Positions 46,924 to 55,454 of a stretch of DNA of 64,000 nt are shown one piece after another. The notes below the pieces were generated by a model, which worked only from the letters and a program-made list of their open reading frames with translations, was not told the origin of the DNA and did not search any database. The translations under genes were made by a program, and so were the position numbers. Origin of the DNA: CAVXNP01 sp963763305 (lineage in GTDB: Bacteria > Pseudomonadota > Gammaproteobacteria > Xanthomonadales > Rhodanobacteraceae); the NCBI GenBank assembly GCA_963763305.1, contig CAVXNP010000001.1:434001-498000 (forward strand), written 5' to 3'. Every line of letters begins with the position of its first letter. Position 1 is the first letter of the stretch.

Positions 46924-47146
46924 CGATGATCGCCTGCCAGTCCCGGCGAGGCGGATGAGCATGGCCCATCACCCAATCCCACAGGTCCGGGTCCTGCGCG
47001 TCCAGCAGTTCGTCGAAGGCCTGTCGTTGCGCCGGGTCGGCGCCGGCGTAGTGCGCGTCGATCCAGCCGCCAAGCAGGGCATCCAGTTCGCGCGTGCCGC
47101 GGCGGGCTCGCCAGCGCAGGCGGTTCTCGTGACTCACGCGCTGCAT
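46895..47146 (-). CDS. sdhE: succinate dehydrogenase flavinylation factor SdhE (CptB/YgfY)
   Basis: 83 residues from 47146 (MQRVSHENRLRWRARRGTRE). Family motif RGxxE is RRGTRELD at about 15-22; DPDLWDWVMGH completes the five-helix fold. It helps attach FAD covalently to SdhA. Located 72 bases after sdhB but beyond a terminator hairpin, so its level may depend on read-through. Confidence 0.92.
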   Translation of the reverse strand: MQRVSHENRLRWRARRGTRELDALLGGWIDAHYAGADPAQRQAFDELLDAQDPDLWDWVMGHAHPPRRDWQAIIDDIRARHRL

Positions 47147-47153
47147 TTCCCGG

Positions 47154-47190
47154 AAACGAAAACGCCTGCCCACGCAAGCGCGGGCAGGCG
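47154..47190 (-). terminator. rho-independent terminator between sdhB and sdhE
   Basis: On the minus strand CGCCTGCCC and GGGCAGGCG (stem, 47190-47182 and 47171-47163) enclose a 10-base loop, followed by TTTTCGTTT. It ends 7 bases before the sdhE start, so it may act as a read-through control for sdhE-cptA. Confidence 0.75.
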
Positions 47191-47218
47191 GGCAGCAGGA
47201 GCCGGACGGCGGATCAAC

Positions 47219-47998
47219 TCAGGCGCGCCGCTCGACCATCAGCTTCTTGATCTCGGCGATCGCCTTGGCCGGGTTCAGGCCCTTCGGGCAGGTTCGGGTG
47301 CAGTTGAGGATGGTGTGGCAGCGGTACAGCTTGAACGGATCTTCCAGCTCGTCCAGGCGGCTGCCGGTGTCCTCGTCGCGGCTGTCGACGATCCAGCGAT
47401 ACGCCTGCAGCAGCACCGACGGGCCCAGGTAACGGTCGCCGTTCCACCAGTGGCTGGGGCAGCCGGCAGTGCAGCAGGCGCACAGGATGCACTCGTAGTA
47501 GCCGTCCAGCTTCTTGCGGTCCTCCGGCGACTGCAGGCGCTCGCGATCGGGCGCCGGCGTCTGCGTGCGGATCCACGGCTTGATCGAGGCGAACTGCGCG
47601 TAGAAGTGGGTCAGGTCGGGCACCAGATCCTTCACCACCGGCATGTGCGGCAGCGGGTAGATCTTGATCTCGCCGCCGCCGAACTGGTCGATCGCGCAGG
47701 TGCAGGCCAGCGTGTTGGTGCCGTTGATGTTCATCGCGCACGAGCCGCAGATGCCCTCGCGGCAGGAACGGCGCAAGGTCAGCGTGGGGTCGACCTCGTT
47801 CTTGATCTTCAGCAGCGCGTCCAGAACCATCGGGCCGCACGCGGCCAGATCGACCTCGTAGCTGTCCATGCGCGGGTTCTGCCCGTCGTCCGGGCTCCAG
47901 CGGTAGATCTTGAAGGTGCGCGGCTTTTTCGCGCCCTTGGCCGGATGGTGCTGGCCCGGCTGGATCTTCGAATTTTTCGGTAGCGCGAACTCAGCCAT
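47219..47998 (-). CDS. sdhB: succinate dehydrogenase iron-sulfur subunit
   Basis: 259 residues. [2Fe-2S] motif CREGICGSC with a later C in NTLACTCAI; the [4Fe-4S] and [3Fe-4S] clusters are bound by CILCACCTAGCPS and CHTILNCTRTCPKGLNP. Transfers electrons from SdhA to ubiquinone in complex II. Follows sdhA after 66 bases. N-terminus slightly longer than E. coli. Confidence 0.97.
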   Translation of the reverse strand: MAEFALPKNSKIQPGQHHPAKGAKKPRTFKIYRWSPDDGQNPRMDSYEVDLAACGPMVLDALLKIKNEVDPTLTLRRSCREGICGSCAMNINGTNTLACTCAIDQFGGGEIKIYPLPHMPVVKDLVPDLTHFYAQFASIKPWIRTQTPAPDRERLQSPEDRKKLDGYYECILCACCTAGCPSHWWNGDRYLGPSVLLQAYRWIVDSRDEDTGSRLDELEDPFKLYRCHTILNCTRTCPKGLNPAKAIAEIKKLMVERRA

Positions 47999-48064
47999 GT
48001 AGGTGACCCTTCACTTGTTCTGTATCAGTCGTTCTGTCGCGGGGCCGCAGCCCCGATCGCTCGG

Positions 48065-49852
48065 TCAGTAAACGCGCTTGGCCGGCGGCACGGCCTTGAC
48101 CTCGTCGGTCATCGGCTGCGTGTGCACCGGCCGGAAATCGAAACGCGACTTGCCGTTCTCGTCGATCCACACCAGCGTGTGCTTCATCCAGTTGGCGTCG
48201 TCGCGCTCGGGGAAGTCCTCGCGCGCATGGGCGCCGCGGCTCTCCGGACGCTGCTCGGCCGAGTGCATGGTGGCCACGGCCTGGCTGAGCAGGTTGGACA
48301 GTTCCAGCGTCTCGATCAGGTCGGAATTCCACACCATCGAGCGATCGCTGACGCGGACGTCCTTGAACATGTCGAACACGTCGCTGATCTTGCGCTTGCC
48401 CTCGCCCAGGGTCTCCCCGGTACGGAACACCGCCGCATCCTTCTGCATCGTGCGCTGCATCGCCGAACGGATTTTCGCCGTGGGCGTGTCGCCGTTGGCG
48501 TTGCGCAGGGCATCGAAGCGCGACAGGGCCTTGTCCAGCACGTTGGCCGGCAGGTCCTTGTGCGACGCGCCCGGGGTGATCAGCTCCGCACAGCGATGGG
48601 CCACGGCACGGCCGAACACCACCAGGTCGAGCAGCGAGTTGGAGCCCAGGCGGTTGGCGCCATGCACCGACACGCAGGCCGCCTCGCCGATGGCGAACAG
48701 GCCCGGCACCACGGCGTCCACATCCTCGCCCCGCTTGTCCACCACTTCGCCGTGATAGTTGGTCGGGATGCCGCCCATGTTGTAGTGCACCGTCGGCAAC
48801 ACCGGAATCGGCTCCTTGGTCACGTCGACGCCGGCGAAGATGCGTGCCGACTCGGCGATACCCGGCAGCCGCTCGTTGATCACCTCCGGCCCCAGGTGCA
48901 TCAGGTTCAGGTGGATGTGATCCTTGTCCGGACCCACGCCGCGGCCTTCGCGGATCTCGATGGTCATGGCGCGGCTGACCACGTCGCGCGAAGCCAGGTC
49001 CTTGGCACTGGGCGCATAGCGCTCCATGAAGCGCTCGCCCTCGGAGTTGGTCAGATAGCCGCCTTCGCCACGCACGCCCTCGGTGATCAGGCAGCCGGCG
49101 CCGTAGATGCCGGTCGGGTGGAACTGCACGAACTCCATGTCCTGCAGCGGCAGGCCCGCGCGCAGCACCATGCCACCGCCGTCGCCGGTGCAGCTGTGCG
49201 CCGAGGTGGCGCTGAAGTAGGCGCGGCCGTAGCCGCCGGTCGCCAGCACCACCGCCTGGCCGCGGAAGAAGTGCAGCGTGCCTTCGTTCATGTCCAGCGC
49301 CAGCACCCCGCGGCAGACCCCTTCCTCGTCGAAGATCAGGTCGATCGCGAAATACTCCACGAAGAACGTGGCCTGGTGCGCCAGCGCCTGCTGGTACAGC
49401 GTGTGCAGGATGGCGTGCCCGGTGCGGTCGGCCGCGGCGCAGGTGCGCTGCGCGGTACCCTTGCCGTAGTGGGTGGTCATGCCGCCGAACGGACGCTGGT
49501 AGATCTTGCCTTCCTCGGTGCGCGAGAACGGCACGCCGTAGTGTTCCAGCTCGATCACCGAGGCCGGCGCGTTCTTGCACATGTACTCGATCGCATCCTG
49601 GTCGCCGAGCCAGTCGCCGCCCTTGACGGTGTCGTAGAAGTGGAAGCGCCAGTCGTCCTCGCCCATGTTGCCCAGCGCGGCGGAGATGCCGCCCTGCGCC
49701 GCCACCGTGTGCGAGCGGGTCGGAAACAGCTTGGTGATGCAGGCGGCCTTGAGGCCCTTCTCGGCCAGGCCGAAGGTGGCGCGAAGACCGGCGCCGCCGG
49801 CGCCGACGACGATCACGTCGTACTTGTGCTGCTGGATCTTGTAGCTTTCCAT
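48065..49852 (-). CDS. sdhA: succinate dehydrogenase flavoprotein subunit
   Basis: 595 residues. FAD-binding VVGAGGAGLRATFGL, the covalent-FAD histidine in TRSHTVAAQGG, substrate-site segments QFHPTGIYGAGCLITEGVRG and HGANRLGSNSLLDLVVFG. Catalyses succinate to fumarate in the TCA cycle. 22 bases after sdhD. Intact. Confidence 0.97.
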   Translation of the reverse strand: MESYKIQQHKYDVIVVGAGGAGLRATFGLAEKGLKAACITKLFPTRSHTVAAQGGISAALGNMGEDDWRFHFYDTVKGGDWLGDQDAIEYMCKNAPASVIELEHYGVPFSRTEEGKIYQRPFGGMTTHYGKGTAQRTCAAADRTGHAILHTLYQQALAHQATFFVEYFAIDLIFDEEGVCRGVLALDMNEGTLHFFRGQAVVLATGGYGRAYFSATSAHSCTGDGGGMVLRAGLPLQDMEFVQFHPTGIYGAGCLITEGVRGEGGYLTNSEGERFMERYAPSAKDLASRDVVSRAMTIEIREGRGVGPDKDHIHLNLMHLGPEVINERLPGIAESARIFAGVDVTKEPIPVLPTVHYNMGGIPTNYHGEVVDKRGEDVDAVVPGLFAIGEAACVSVHGANRLGSNSLLDLVVFGRAVAHRCAELITPGASHKDLPANVLDKALSRFDALRNANGDTPTAKIRSAMQRTMQKDAAVFRTGETLGEGKRKISDVFDMFKDVRVSDRSMVWNSDLIETLELSNLLSQAVATMHSAEQRPESRGAHAREDFPERDDANWMKHTLVWIDENGKSRFDFRPVHTQPMTDEVKAVPPAKRVY

Positions 49853-49874
49853 GAAACGGTTTTCCTCGCGTCTT

Positions 49875-50291
49875 CTATGGGGTCAGCGCAATGCGCACGA
49901 CGGCCAGCACGCTTGCCAGCGCGCCCAGCACCGCAAGGAACCGGATCGCCAGCAACAGGGCGACTTCCTTCCAGTGGGTGTGTACGTAATCCTCGACCAC
50001 CACCTGCAGCCCGAGCATGGCGTGCCAGAACGTGGCGATCAGGAAGCCGATCATCAGAATGGCGTTCCACGGCCGCGCCAGGGTGGCGCGGGCAATGGTG
50101 TAGTCCGCATCCATCAGGCCCAGCACCAGCACCACGAACCAGATGCTCAACGCGACCAGCGCGGTGGCGGTGACCCGCTGGATCCACCAGTGCTGCACGC
50201 CGGACTTGGCCGAGCCGAGGTTGCGCGCGCGCTTGAGCGGCGTCCTCAACTGGTTGCGGACATCATGACCACCCACACCATGCGCACTCAT
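49875..50291 (-). CDS. sdhD: succinate dehydrogenase membrane anchor subunit
   Basis: 138 residues from 50291. Three membrane helices; WIQRVTATALVALSIWFVVL helix 1, TFWHAMLGLQVVVEDYVH carries the heme-ligand/quinone-site region (H-x-x-x-G-x-x-x-x-x-x-D-Y). Overlaps sdhC by 4 bases. Confidence 0.93.
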   Translation of the reverse strand: MSAHGVGGHDVRNQLRTPLKRARNLGSAKSGVQHWWIQRVTATALVALSIWFVVLVLGLMDADYTIARATLARPWNAILMIGFLIATFWHAMLGLQVVVEDYVHTHWKEVALLLAIRFLAVLGALASVLAVVRIALTP

Positions 50292-50683
50292 GCGACACCT
50301 CCGGCAACAAAGACCCATGCCCAGACCAGCACCGTCAACAGCACGCTGACGATCACCGCCAGCCAGCTCGAGCGCACGAACTGCACGATCTGGTAGCCGG
50401 CGCCGGCGTCCTGGACGAGGTGACGCACGCCATTGCACAGGTGATAGAACAGCGCCCAGCTCCAGCCGAACAGAAGCACCAGGCCGAGCGGGCTGCCTGC
50501 GACCGCCCGGAAGCGGGCGAAGGGTTCAAGACCACCGGCCAGCGCCAGCAATCCCCAGATCAGCAGCACCGTCCCCGCGGCCAGGGCAATGCCGGTGGCG
50601 CGATGCAGGATGGAGGTAACCATCTGGATCTGCCAGCGATAGATCTGCAGGTGCGGGGAAATCGGGCGTTGCGTATCTGCCAT
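50288..50683 (-). CDS. sdhC: succinate dehydrogenase cytochrome b556 subunit
   Basis: 131 residues from 50683. Signature RPISPHLQIYRWQIQMVTSI then LHRATG, and WALFYHLCNGVRHLVQDAG with the heme-ligand His. Three helices. Anchors complex II together with SdhD. Confidence 0.94.
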   Translation of the reverse strand: MADTQRPISPHLQIYRWQIQMVTSILHRATGIALAAGTVLLIWGLLALAGGLEPFARFRAVAGSPLGLVLLFGWSWALFYHLCNGVRHLVQDAGAGYQIVQFVRSSWLAVIVSVLLTVLVWAWVFVAGGVA

Positions 50684-50755
50684 GGCGGCAATCCTCAGGT
50701 GAAATCGCAGATGTCCGACGACCGCCAGTTCCGGCCCATGCGACGGGCCGGGCAC

Positions 50756-50923
50756 TCAGAAATCGATGCAACGCCCGTTCTTTTCCCAATCGCCGTAGCG
50801 GGTGGGATCGAGTGCGGGCCGCTCCGGCGAAACCTTGTCCGTCGCCGGTACTGCAGGCACGACGGTCTTGTCCGCCGGCACCGGCGGGGGCGAGGAATCG
50901 CTGGGGGAGGTGTTGTCGGACAT
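50756..50923 (-). CDS. DUF1674 / SDHAF4-type succinate dehydrogenase assembly factor
   Basis: 55 residues from 50923. Proline-rich N-terminus, then the invariant ending DPTRYGDWEKNGRCIDF that defines DUF1674, the family of mitochondrial SDHAF4 (binds flavinylated SdhA before assembly with SdhB). Position 72 bases in front of sdhC supports the same job here. Small genes of this type are often missed. Confidence 0.9.
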   Translation of the reverse strand: MSDNTSPSDSSPPPVPADKTVVPAVPATDKVSPERPALDPTRYGDWEKNGRCIDF

Positions 50924-51064
50924 GGTATTCAAAGCCTGGAAAGCGTAATACCTGCCGCAAAGCAGCACAACTGCGGCACAGCCCGCCGACGGTCTCGCAG
51001 CGGCCATGCCGAGCACGCCTCGAGCGCTTGCCTTCGGCGTGCCAAGTCCTCATGTTCTGCTTCC

Positions 51065-51871
51065 ATGCAGACACCCTATCCGGCACAAACGCTTTCCATC
51101 GAGGGCGCTGACGCGCTCGCCTTCGCCCAGGCGCAATTCAGCAGCAATGTCGCCAACCTGCAGGTGGGGCACTGGCAGTTCAGCGCCTGGCTGGATGCAC
51201 GTGGGCGCACGCGCGCCTTTTTCCATCTCGCCCGCTGCGGCGAGGATGAATTGCGGTTGCTGTTGCGCGGAGGCGCCGCCGCCGAACTGGCCGAAGGGCT
51301 CAACCGTTTCGTGTTCCGCTCGCGCCTGCGCATCCTGCCCCACGAGCCGCAGACCCTGACTACCGGCGCCCCCCTGCCGATGCACGCGGTGCAGCTCGCC
51401 GACGGCTTCTGGCAACTTGGCTGTGGCGACCATGCAATGCAGGTCGGCGGCCCTGGCGAGCCGGACCACGATTGGCGCGTGCGACAAATCAGACGCTTAT
51501 GGCCGTGGCTGCCGGACGACGCCCTCGACACATGGCTGCCGGCATCCTTGGGACTGGACGCACTGCACGCGACCGCGCTCGACAAGGGATGTTACCCGGG
51601 ACAGGAAATCGTGGCCCGGCTGCACTATCGCGGTGGCAACAAACGTCACCTTTACCGACTGCGGCTTTCGTATCCGGTACCGGTCGGCAGCGTGCTCCGG
51701 AAAGGCGCAAACGACAGTCTTCCGTTGCTGGACGTGATCGCCATCGGACAGGAGGCCGAGGCACTGGCGGTAATCGGTGCCGATGCCGCCAGTGAACTGA
51801 GCCAGGAGACTACTGTTGAATTTGAAGGCCGGCACCTGATGGTGCGGGTATTGGGATCGCCACACGCCTGA
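51065..51871 (+). CDS. ygfZ: YgfZ/GcvT-domain folate-binding protein
   Basis: 268 residues from 51065. The defining K-G-C-Y-x-G-Q-E motif is DKGCYPGQEIVARLHYRG at about 177-194. YgfZ is a folate-dependent helper in Fe-S cluster enzyme assembly or repair, which fits its position divergent from the Fe-S-rich sdh operon. Adjacent upstream starts only extend into antisense sdh sequence. Confidence 0.93.
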   Translation: MQTPYPAQTLSIEGADALAFAQAQFSSNVANLQVGHWQFSAWLDARGRTRAFFHLARCGEDELRLLLRGGAAAELAEGLNRFVFRSRLRILPHEPQTLTTGAPLPMHAVQLADGFWQLGCGDHAMQVGGPGEPDHDWRVRQIRRLWPWLPDDALDTWLPASLGLDALHATALDKGCYPGQEIVARLHYRGGNKRHLYRLRLSYPVPVGSVLRKGANDSLPLLDVIAIGQEAEALAVIGADAASELSQETTVEFEGRHLMVRVLGSPHA

Positions 51872-52314
51872 TCCGGCACTCCCGCGGGAAGTGTCGACTG
51901 CGTGAACGAATGTCGCATGGCACTTGCCAAGCTGAAAGCTCGCCACTACGCTCCGCCCAACTTTTGAACGGCACCTGTTTTTCCCGGGTGCCGGTTGCGC
52001 GACGAACCGGAGGGGTCCGGATCGGCGCGACCCGGCAATACATCGCCGGATGGATCGGCCGCCCAGTGCGGTGCGCAGTTGCAGTTCGTCAGCCGTCGAC
52101 ATTTCCGGTTGAACCTGTTTGCAACACCTACAACACAGCATGTTTCTCCGGCCGGCATACCACCGGTCGATTTGTTGGGCCACGCTTTCGTGGCACTGCC
52201 CGGCCGCATGTCCGGGCAATCATCCAGGTGGTAACGGCCTGCCCGCCCGTCCACCGCAACGGCGCACGAGATGATTTTCGTCTCGCGCGTACAGCAAGCT
52301 GGAGGCAGACCAAA
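51872..52314. other. gene-free spacer upstream of the cell-wall hydrolase
   Basis: About 440 bases without a supported gene. GGCACC-tgtttttcccg-GGTGCC (about 51974-51996) is a small inverted repeat downstream of ygfZ. The last 60 bases contain CGAGATGATTTTCGTCTCG, a short hairpin, and the ribosome site GGAGG before the next start. Otherwise nothing recognised. Confidence 0.4.
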
Positions 52315-52749
52315 ATGAAACTTTCCATGCTGTTGTGGCTGGCCACCGTGCTGCCCCAACCCGTCGCCGATCAGGCTTGTCTGGCGACCACCGTCTACCT
52401 GGAAGCCCGCAGCGAGCCGACCCTGGGCCAGCTGGCGGTGGCGGAAGTCGCCTTGCGCCGGCGCGAGCGGGGCCAGTGGGGGCATACCGTATGCCAGGTG
52501 GTGACCTCGCCCCACCAGTTCGCCACTGCGACCACGCCCGGCTCGTTCGAGATCCGCAACATGGATGCGTTCGCCAAGGCCTGGAAGATTGCCGGCGACT
52601 CGATCAAGAACTGGGAGCTGCCACCAGGCCAGCGCCACCAGTGGGTACCGCATGCCGATCACTTCGCCACGGTGGCGATCGATCCGTACTGGTCGGTGGA
52701 CCAGGCCAGCACCACCATTGGCGAACACCGCTTCTACGCAGTCAACTGA
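52315..52749 (+). CDS. SleB-like cell-wall hydrolase
   Basis: 144 residues with an N-terminal hydrophobic secretion signal (MKLSMLLWLATVLPQP). Hydrolase_2 family blocks: CLATTVYLEARSEPTLGQLA with the catalytic Glu in the YLEAR motif, VAEVALRR, TVCQVVTSPHQFA, and the terminal VDQASTTIGEHRFYAVN. Family members cleave peptidoglycan as lytic transglycosylases (SleB/CwlJ-like). GGAGG lies 10 bases before the start and a strong terminator follows. Confidence 0.87.
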   Translation: MKLSMLLWLATVLPQPVADQACLATTVYLEARSEPTLGQLAVAEVALRRRERGQWGHTVCQVVTSPHQFATATTPGSFEIRNMDAFAKAWKIAGDSIKNWELPPGQRHQWVPHADHFATVAIDPYWSVDQASTTIGEHRFYAVN

Positions 52750-52784
52750 AACGCCGCACAGGGCATCAATCGTTGCGCGAAAGA

Positions 52785-52817
52785 AAAAGGCCCTCTTGCG
52801 AGGGCCTTTTCTTTTTT
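52785..52817. terminator. bidirectional rho-independent terminator
   Basis: AAAAGGCCCTC-ttgc-GAGGGCCTTTT followed by CTTTTTT on the plus strand, and by the complementary A-run in front for the minus strand. It separates the plus-strand hydrolase gene from the convergent glycine-zipper lipoprotein gene. Confidence 0.9.
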
Positions 52818-52834
52818 ACCGGCAAACGCCCCGA

Positions 52835-53320
52835 TCAGCGCGGATAGACGTGATCGCCGCGGATCTGCACGTAGTCGCCCACCTGCACATTGGGGTCCTG
52901 CAACTGGGTGACGGTGGCATATTGACCATTGTCCAGCCGGACACTGATCCGCCATGCCGGCGTATCCCCGCTGCCACTGCGCTTGCCGACCTGGTTGCCG
53001 ACCACGCCGCCCGCTACCGCGCCAGCCACGGTGGCAGCCTTGCGGCCATCGCCCTTGCCGACCTGGTTGCCAAGAACACCGCCGGCCACTGCGCCGATAA
53101 CCGCACCCAGCGTGCTGTGATCGTTGCCCTGCACGTAGACCTGGCTGATGTCCTGCACCACGCCGCAATCCTGGCACCGGCTGCTCTGGTTGCCCTGGTA
53201 GCCGTAGCTGTCCTGCCGCTGGCCATATCCGTTGTTGTACGGCCCGCTGGCGCAGCCGGCCAGCGCGAGGCCGCCGGAAAGGACCGCAACAAGCATCATC
53301 TTGGGGGTTCGGATGGTCAT
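52835..53320 (-). CDS. glycine-zipper outer-membrane lipoprotein (SlyB/Pcp-like)
   Basis: 161 residues. Lipobox LALAGC after a short signal (VLSGGLALAGC). A glycine-zipper 2TM domain is visible as TLGAVIGAVAGGVLGNQVGK and ATVAGAVAGGVVGNQVGKRS, then a C-terminal domain ending DYVQIRGDHVYPR. Such proteins stabilise the outer membrane or are induced by envelope stress. A shorter Cys pair (CQDC) lies in the middle. It follows a related gene after 13 bases. Confidence 0.88.
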   Translation of the reverse strand: MTIRTPKMMLVAVLSGGLALAGCASGPYNNGYGQRQDSYGYQGNQSSRCQDCGVVQDISQVYVQGNDHSTLGAVIGAVAGGVLGNQVGKGDGRKAATVAGAVAGGVVGNQVGKRSGSGDTPAWRISVRLDNGQYATVTQLQDPNVQVGDYVQIRGDHVYPR

Positions 53321-53333
53321 ACGCGAGCTCCTT

Positions 53334-53909
53334 TTATTTGGCGTCGGAGACGGCGATCACGCCCTCCTGCACCTGGACGCGGTCGCCCGGGTCGTGATCC
53401 ATGCGCGCGGTGCGGGTCACACCATTGAACTCATAGCGCACGTCGTAACCGACGATCTTGGTGGTTGAGTTGTTGACCGTTTCGCAGCGCTTCTCGGTGG
53501 TGCTGGTGACCTGACCCTTCTGGTTGCGCTCCTGGATCTTCTTGCCGGCATAACCGCCACCGACTGCACCGGCTACGGTGGCCAGGGTCTTGCCCTTGCC
53601 TCCGCCTACCTGGTTACCCAGCAAACCGCCGGCAACCGCACCGATCGCAGTGCCTGCAATCTGATGTTGGTCCTTCGGAGGTGCCGTGTTCGTGACGACC
53701 TCGTCGTGGCACACCTGCTTCGGGTTGTTGACCGTCTTGCGCACCGGATCGACGCTGATTACCCGCGCGTACTGTGGACCGGATGCGGCCTGGGTGCCCG
53801 CATCGGTCGAGCCGGCGTCGGCGCTTGCATCGCGGTTGCACGCAGCCAGGCCGGTGGTAAGCATTGCAGCGACCGCCACACTCGAAAACTTGACCATTAC
53901 CCTGTTCAT
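53334..53909 (-). CDS. glycine-zipper lipoprotein, paralogue of the next gene
   Basis: 191 residues from 53909. Signal and lipobox LTTGLAAC, then linker, ARVISVDPVRKTVNNPKQVC, a glycine-zipper segment (GTAIGAVAGGLLGNQVGGGK, ATVAGAVGGGYAGKKIQERN) and VGYDVRYEFNGVTRTARMDH / PGDRVQVQEG. Similar build to its downstream neighbour, so the two are likely an old tandem duplication forming one operon. Confidence 0.87.
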   Translation of the reverse strand: MNRVMVKFSSVAVAAMLTTGLAACNRDASADAGSTDAGTQAASGPQYARVISVDPVRKTVNNPKQVCHDEVVTNTAPPKDQHQIAGTAIGAVAGGLLGNQVGGGKGKTLATVAGAVGGGYAGKKIQERNQKGQVTSTTEKRCETVNNSTTKIVGYDVRYEFNGVTRTARMDHDPGDRVQVQEGVIAVSDAK

Positions 53910-54079
53910 ATCTGGCTCTCCTTGTGGGGATCGATGGGCGGGCCGCGCACCATGCGCTGCTCGCACCCACACGCCCCATTGAAGCGCGGCCATACTGAAT
54001 CCCAACCACACATGGCGCGTCATTTCGCAAACAATTCACCGAATCGTGAAGCGGACGCCACAATTGACCGGAGAACCCC

Positions 54080-54865
54080 GTGTACCGATTGGCCGACAGC
54101 CACGCGCACCTGGACGACAACGCCTTTGCCGATGATCGCGACGCGGTCATCGCGCGCGCGGCGGACGCGGGCGTGCGCACGATCGTCGTTCCCGGGGTCG
54201 ACGCGGCCAGCTGGCCGCGGATCCAGGCGCTGTGCGCCGACTACCCGGGACTGTTTCCCGCCTACGGCCTGCATCCCCTGTTCCTGGCCAGCCACCGTCC
54301 GGAACACCTCGCTGCCCTGCGCCGCTGGTGCGCCGACCACACGCCGGTGGCGATCGGCGAGATCGGGCTGGACCTGCACGCGCCCGGGCTGGATCCGGCG
54401 CAACAGCAGCATTATTTCCACCAGCAACTCGTGCTGGCCAGCGAACTGGGGCTTCCGGTGATCGTGCATGCCCGCCGCGCGGTCGAGGAGGTGATCCTGG
54501 CCCTGCGCCGCGTGCCCGGCACCCGCGGCGTGGTGCACAGCTTCTCGGGCAGCCGGCAGCAGGCCGAACGACTCTGGGAGATGGGCATCCACCTGGGCAT
54601 GGGCGGGCCGGTCACCTACGAGCGCGCGCAGCGCCTGCGACGCATCGTGGCGGACATGCCGCTGCAGTACCTGCTGCTGGAAACCGACGCCCCGGACCAG
54701 CCCCTGGCGGGCTTCCAGGGACAACGCAACGAGCCGGCTCGCATCGGCCGGGTGCTCGCCTGCATCGCCGCCCTGCGAGGGGTCGAGCCGGCCGAGCTGG
54801 CCGAGTCCACCCATGCCAATACCTGTCGCCTGTTCGACATCGAGCCACCACCAACCGCGCCCTGA
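54080..54865 (+). CDS. TatD-family metal-dependent hydrolase (DNase)
   Basis: 261 residues from a GTG at 54080. TIM-barrel metal ligands: DSHAHLD at 7-13, GEIGLDLH, VIVHARRA, VVHSFSGS, LLLETDAPDQPL. Members are 3'-5' exonucleases or D-aminoacyl-tRNA deacylase-like; exact substrate unknown. Shorter YjjV/YcfH-type member. The upstream in-frame options are weaker. Confidence 0.9.
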   Translation: MYRLADSHAHLDDNAFADDRDAVIARAADAGVRTIVVPGVDAASWPRIQALCADYPGLFPAYGLHPLFLASHRPEHLAALRRWCADHTPVAIGEIGLDLHAPGLDPAQQQHYFHQQLVLASELGLPVIVHARRAVEEVILALRRVPGTRGVVHSFSGSRQQAERLWEMGIHLGMGGPVTYERAQRLRRIVADMPLQYLLLETDAPDQPLAGFQGQRNEPARIGRVLACIAALRGVEPAELAESTHANTCRLFDIEPPPTAP

Positions 54866-54873
54866 TTCCCCGC

Positions 54874-54920
54874 TTGCACCCCTGCGACGCTGCCTGCTAA
54901 ATTAGTTCACTGGTGAACTA
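54874..54920 (+). promoter_or_regulatory. promoter and MarR operator of the efflux operon
   Basis: TTGCAC (54874-54879), 18 bases, TAAATT (54898-54903) make a reasonable sigma-70 promoter. Overlapping its downstream end is TAGTTCAC-TG-GTGAACTA (54903-54920), 8-base perfect arms, covering the transcription start. The marR gene begins 12 bases later. This is the expected layout of an autoregulated MarR repressor. Confidence 0.75.
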
Positions 54921-54932
54921 TGAGCCAGTGAA

Positions 54933-55454
54933 ATGCCTCTGGGCCAGTGCATTGCCATGATGGACGAGGGGATCGGCCGGGTCAGCCAGGTCATCCCCAG
55001 CATGCCCGTGGCCGAAGCAACCCTGTGCCGCCTGATGCTGATGCTCGGCCCGTGCATGGAGCAGGAGCTCGAACAGAAGCTCCAGCCGCACAAGCTCAAC
55101 CACAGTGAATTTCTCACCCTGATGATTCTGTACAGCCGTCCAGACGGCCACTCGACGCCGAGCGAGTTGTGCGAGTACACCAATCAGGGCGCCACCAACA
55201 TGACCCGCATCGCCAATGCACTGGTCAAGCGCGGTCTGATCAGCCGCGGCGCCAGCACCGCGGACCGTCGGCGGGTGGAAATCCGGATCACCGCGGCCGG
55301 TCGACGTTTCGTCCAACAGATGCTGCCGCCGATGTTCCCCCGCCTGCAGCAGATGTTTGCCGGCTTCAGCCAGACCGACAAGCGCAATTTCGGTCGCCTG
55401 CTGCGCCAGCTCGCAGACAACCTGGACCAACTGGCCGAGCCGCCCACCGCATGA
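54933..55454 (+). CDS. MarR-family transcriptional regulator
   Basis: 173 residues. Winged-helix domain: LNHSEFLTLMILYSRPDG, STPSELCEYTNQGATNMTRI, ALVKRGLISRGASTADRRRV (wing with DRR), ITAAGRRFVQQ. EmrR/MprA-like. It probably represses the downstream efflux genes and is released by ligand drugs. Coupled to the next gene by an ATGA overlap at 55451. Confidence 0.93.
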   Translation: MPLGQCIAMMDEGIGRVSQVIPSMPVAEATLCRLMLMLGPCMEQELEQKLQPHKLNHSEFLTLMILYSRPDGHSTPSELCEYTNQGATNMTRIANALVKRGLISRGASTADRRRVEIRITAAGRRFVQQMLPPMFPRLQQMFAGFSQTDKRNFGRLLRQLADNLDQLAEPPTA

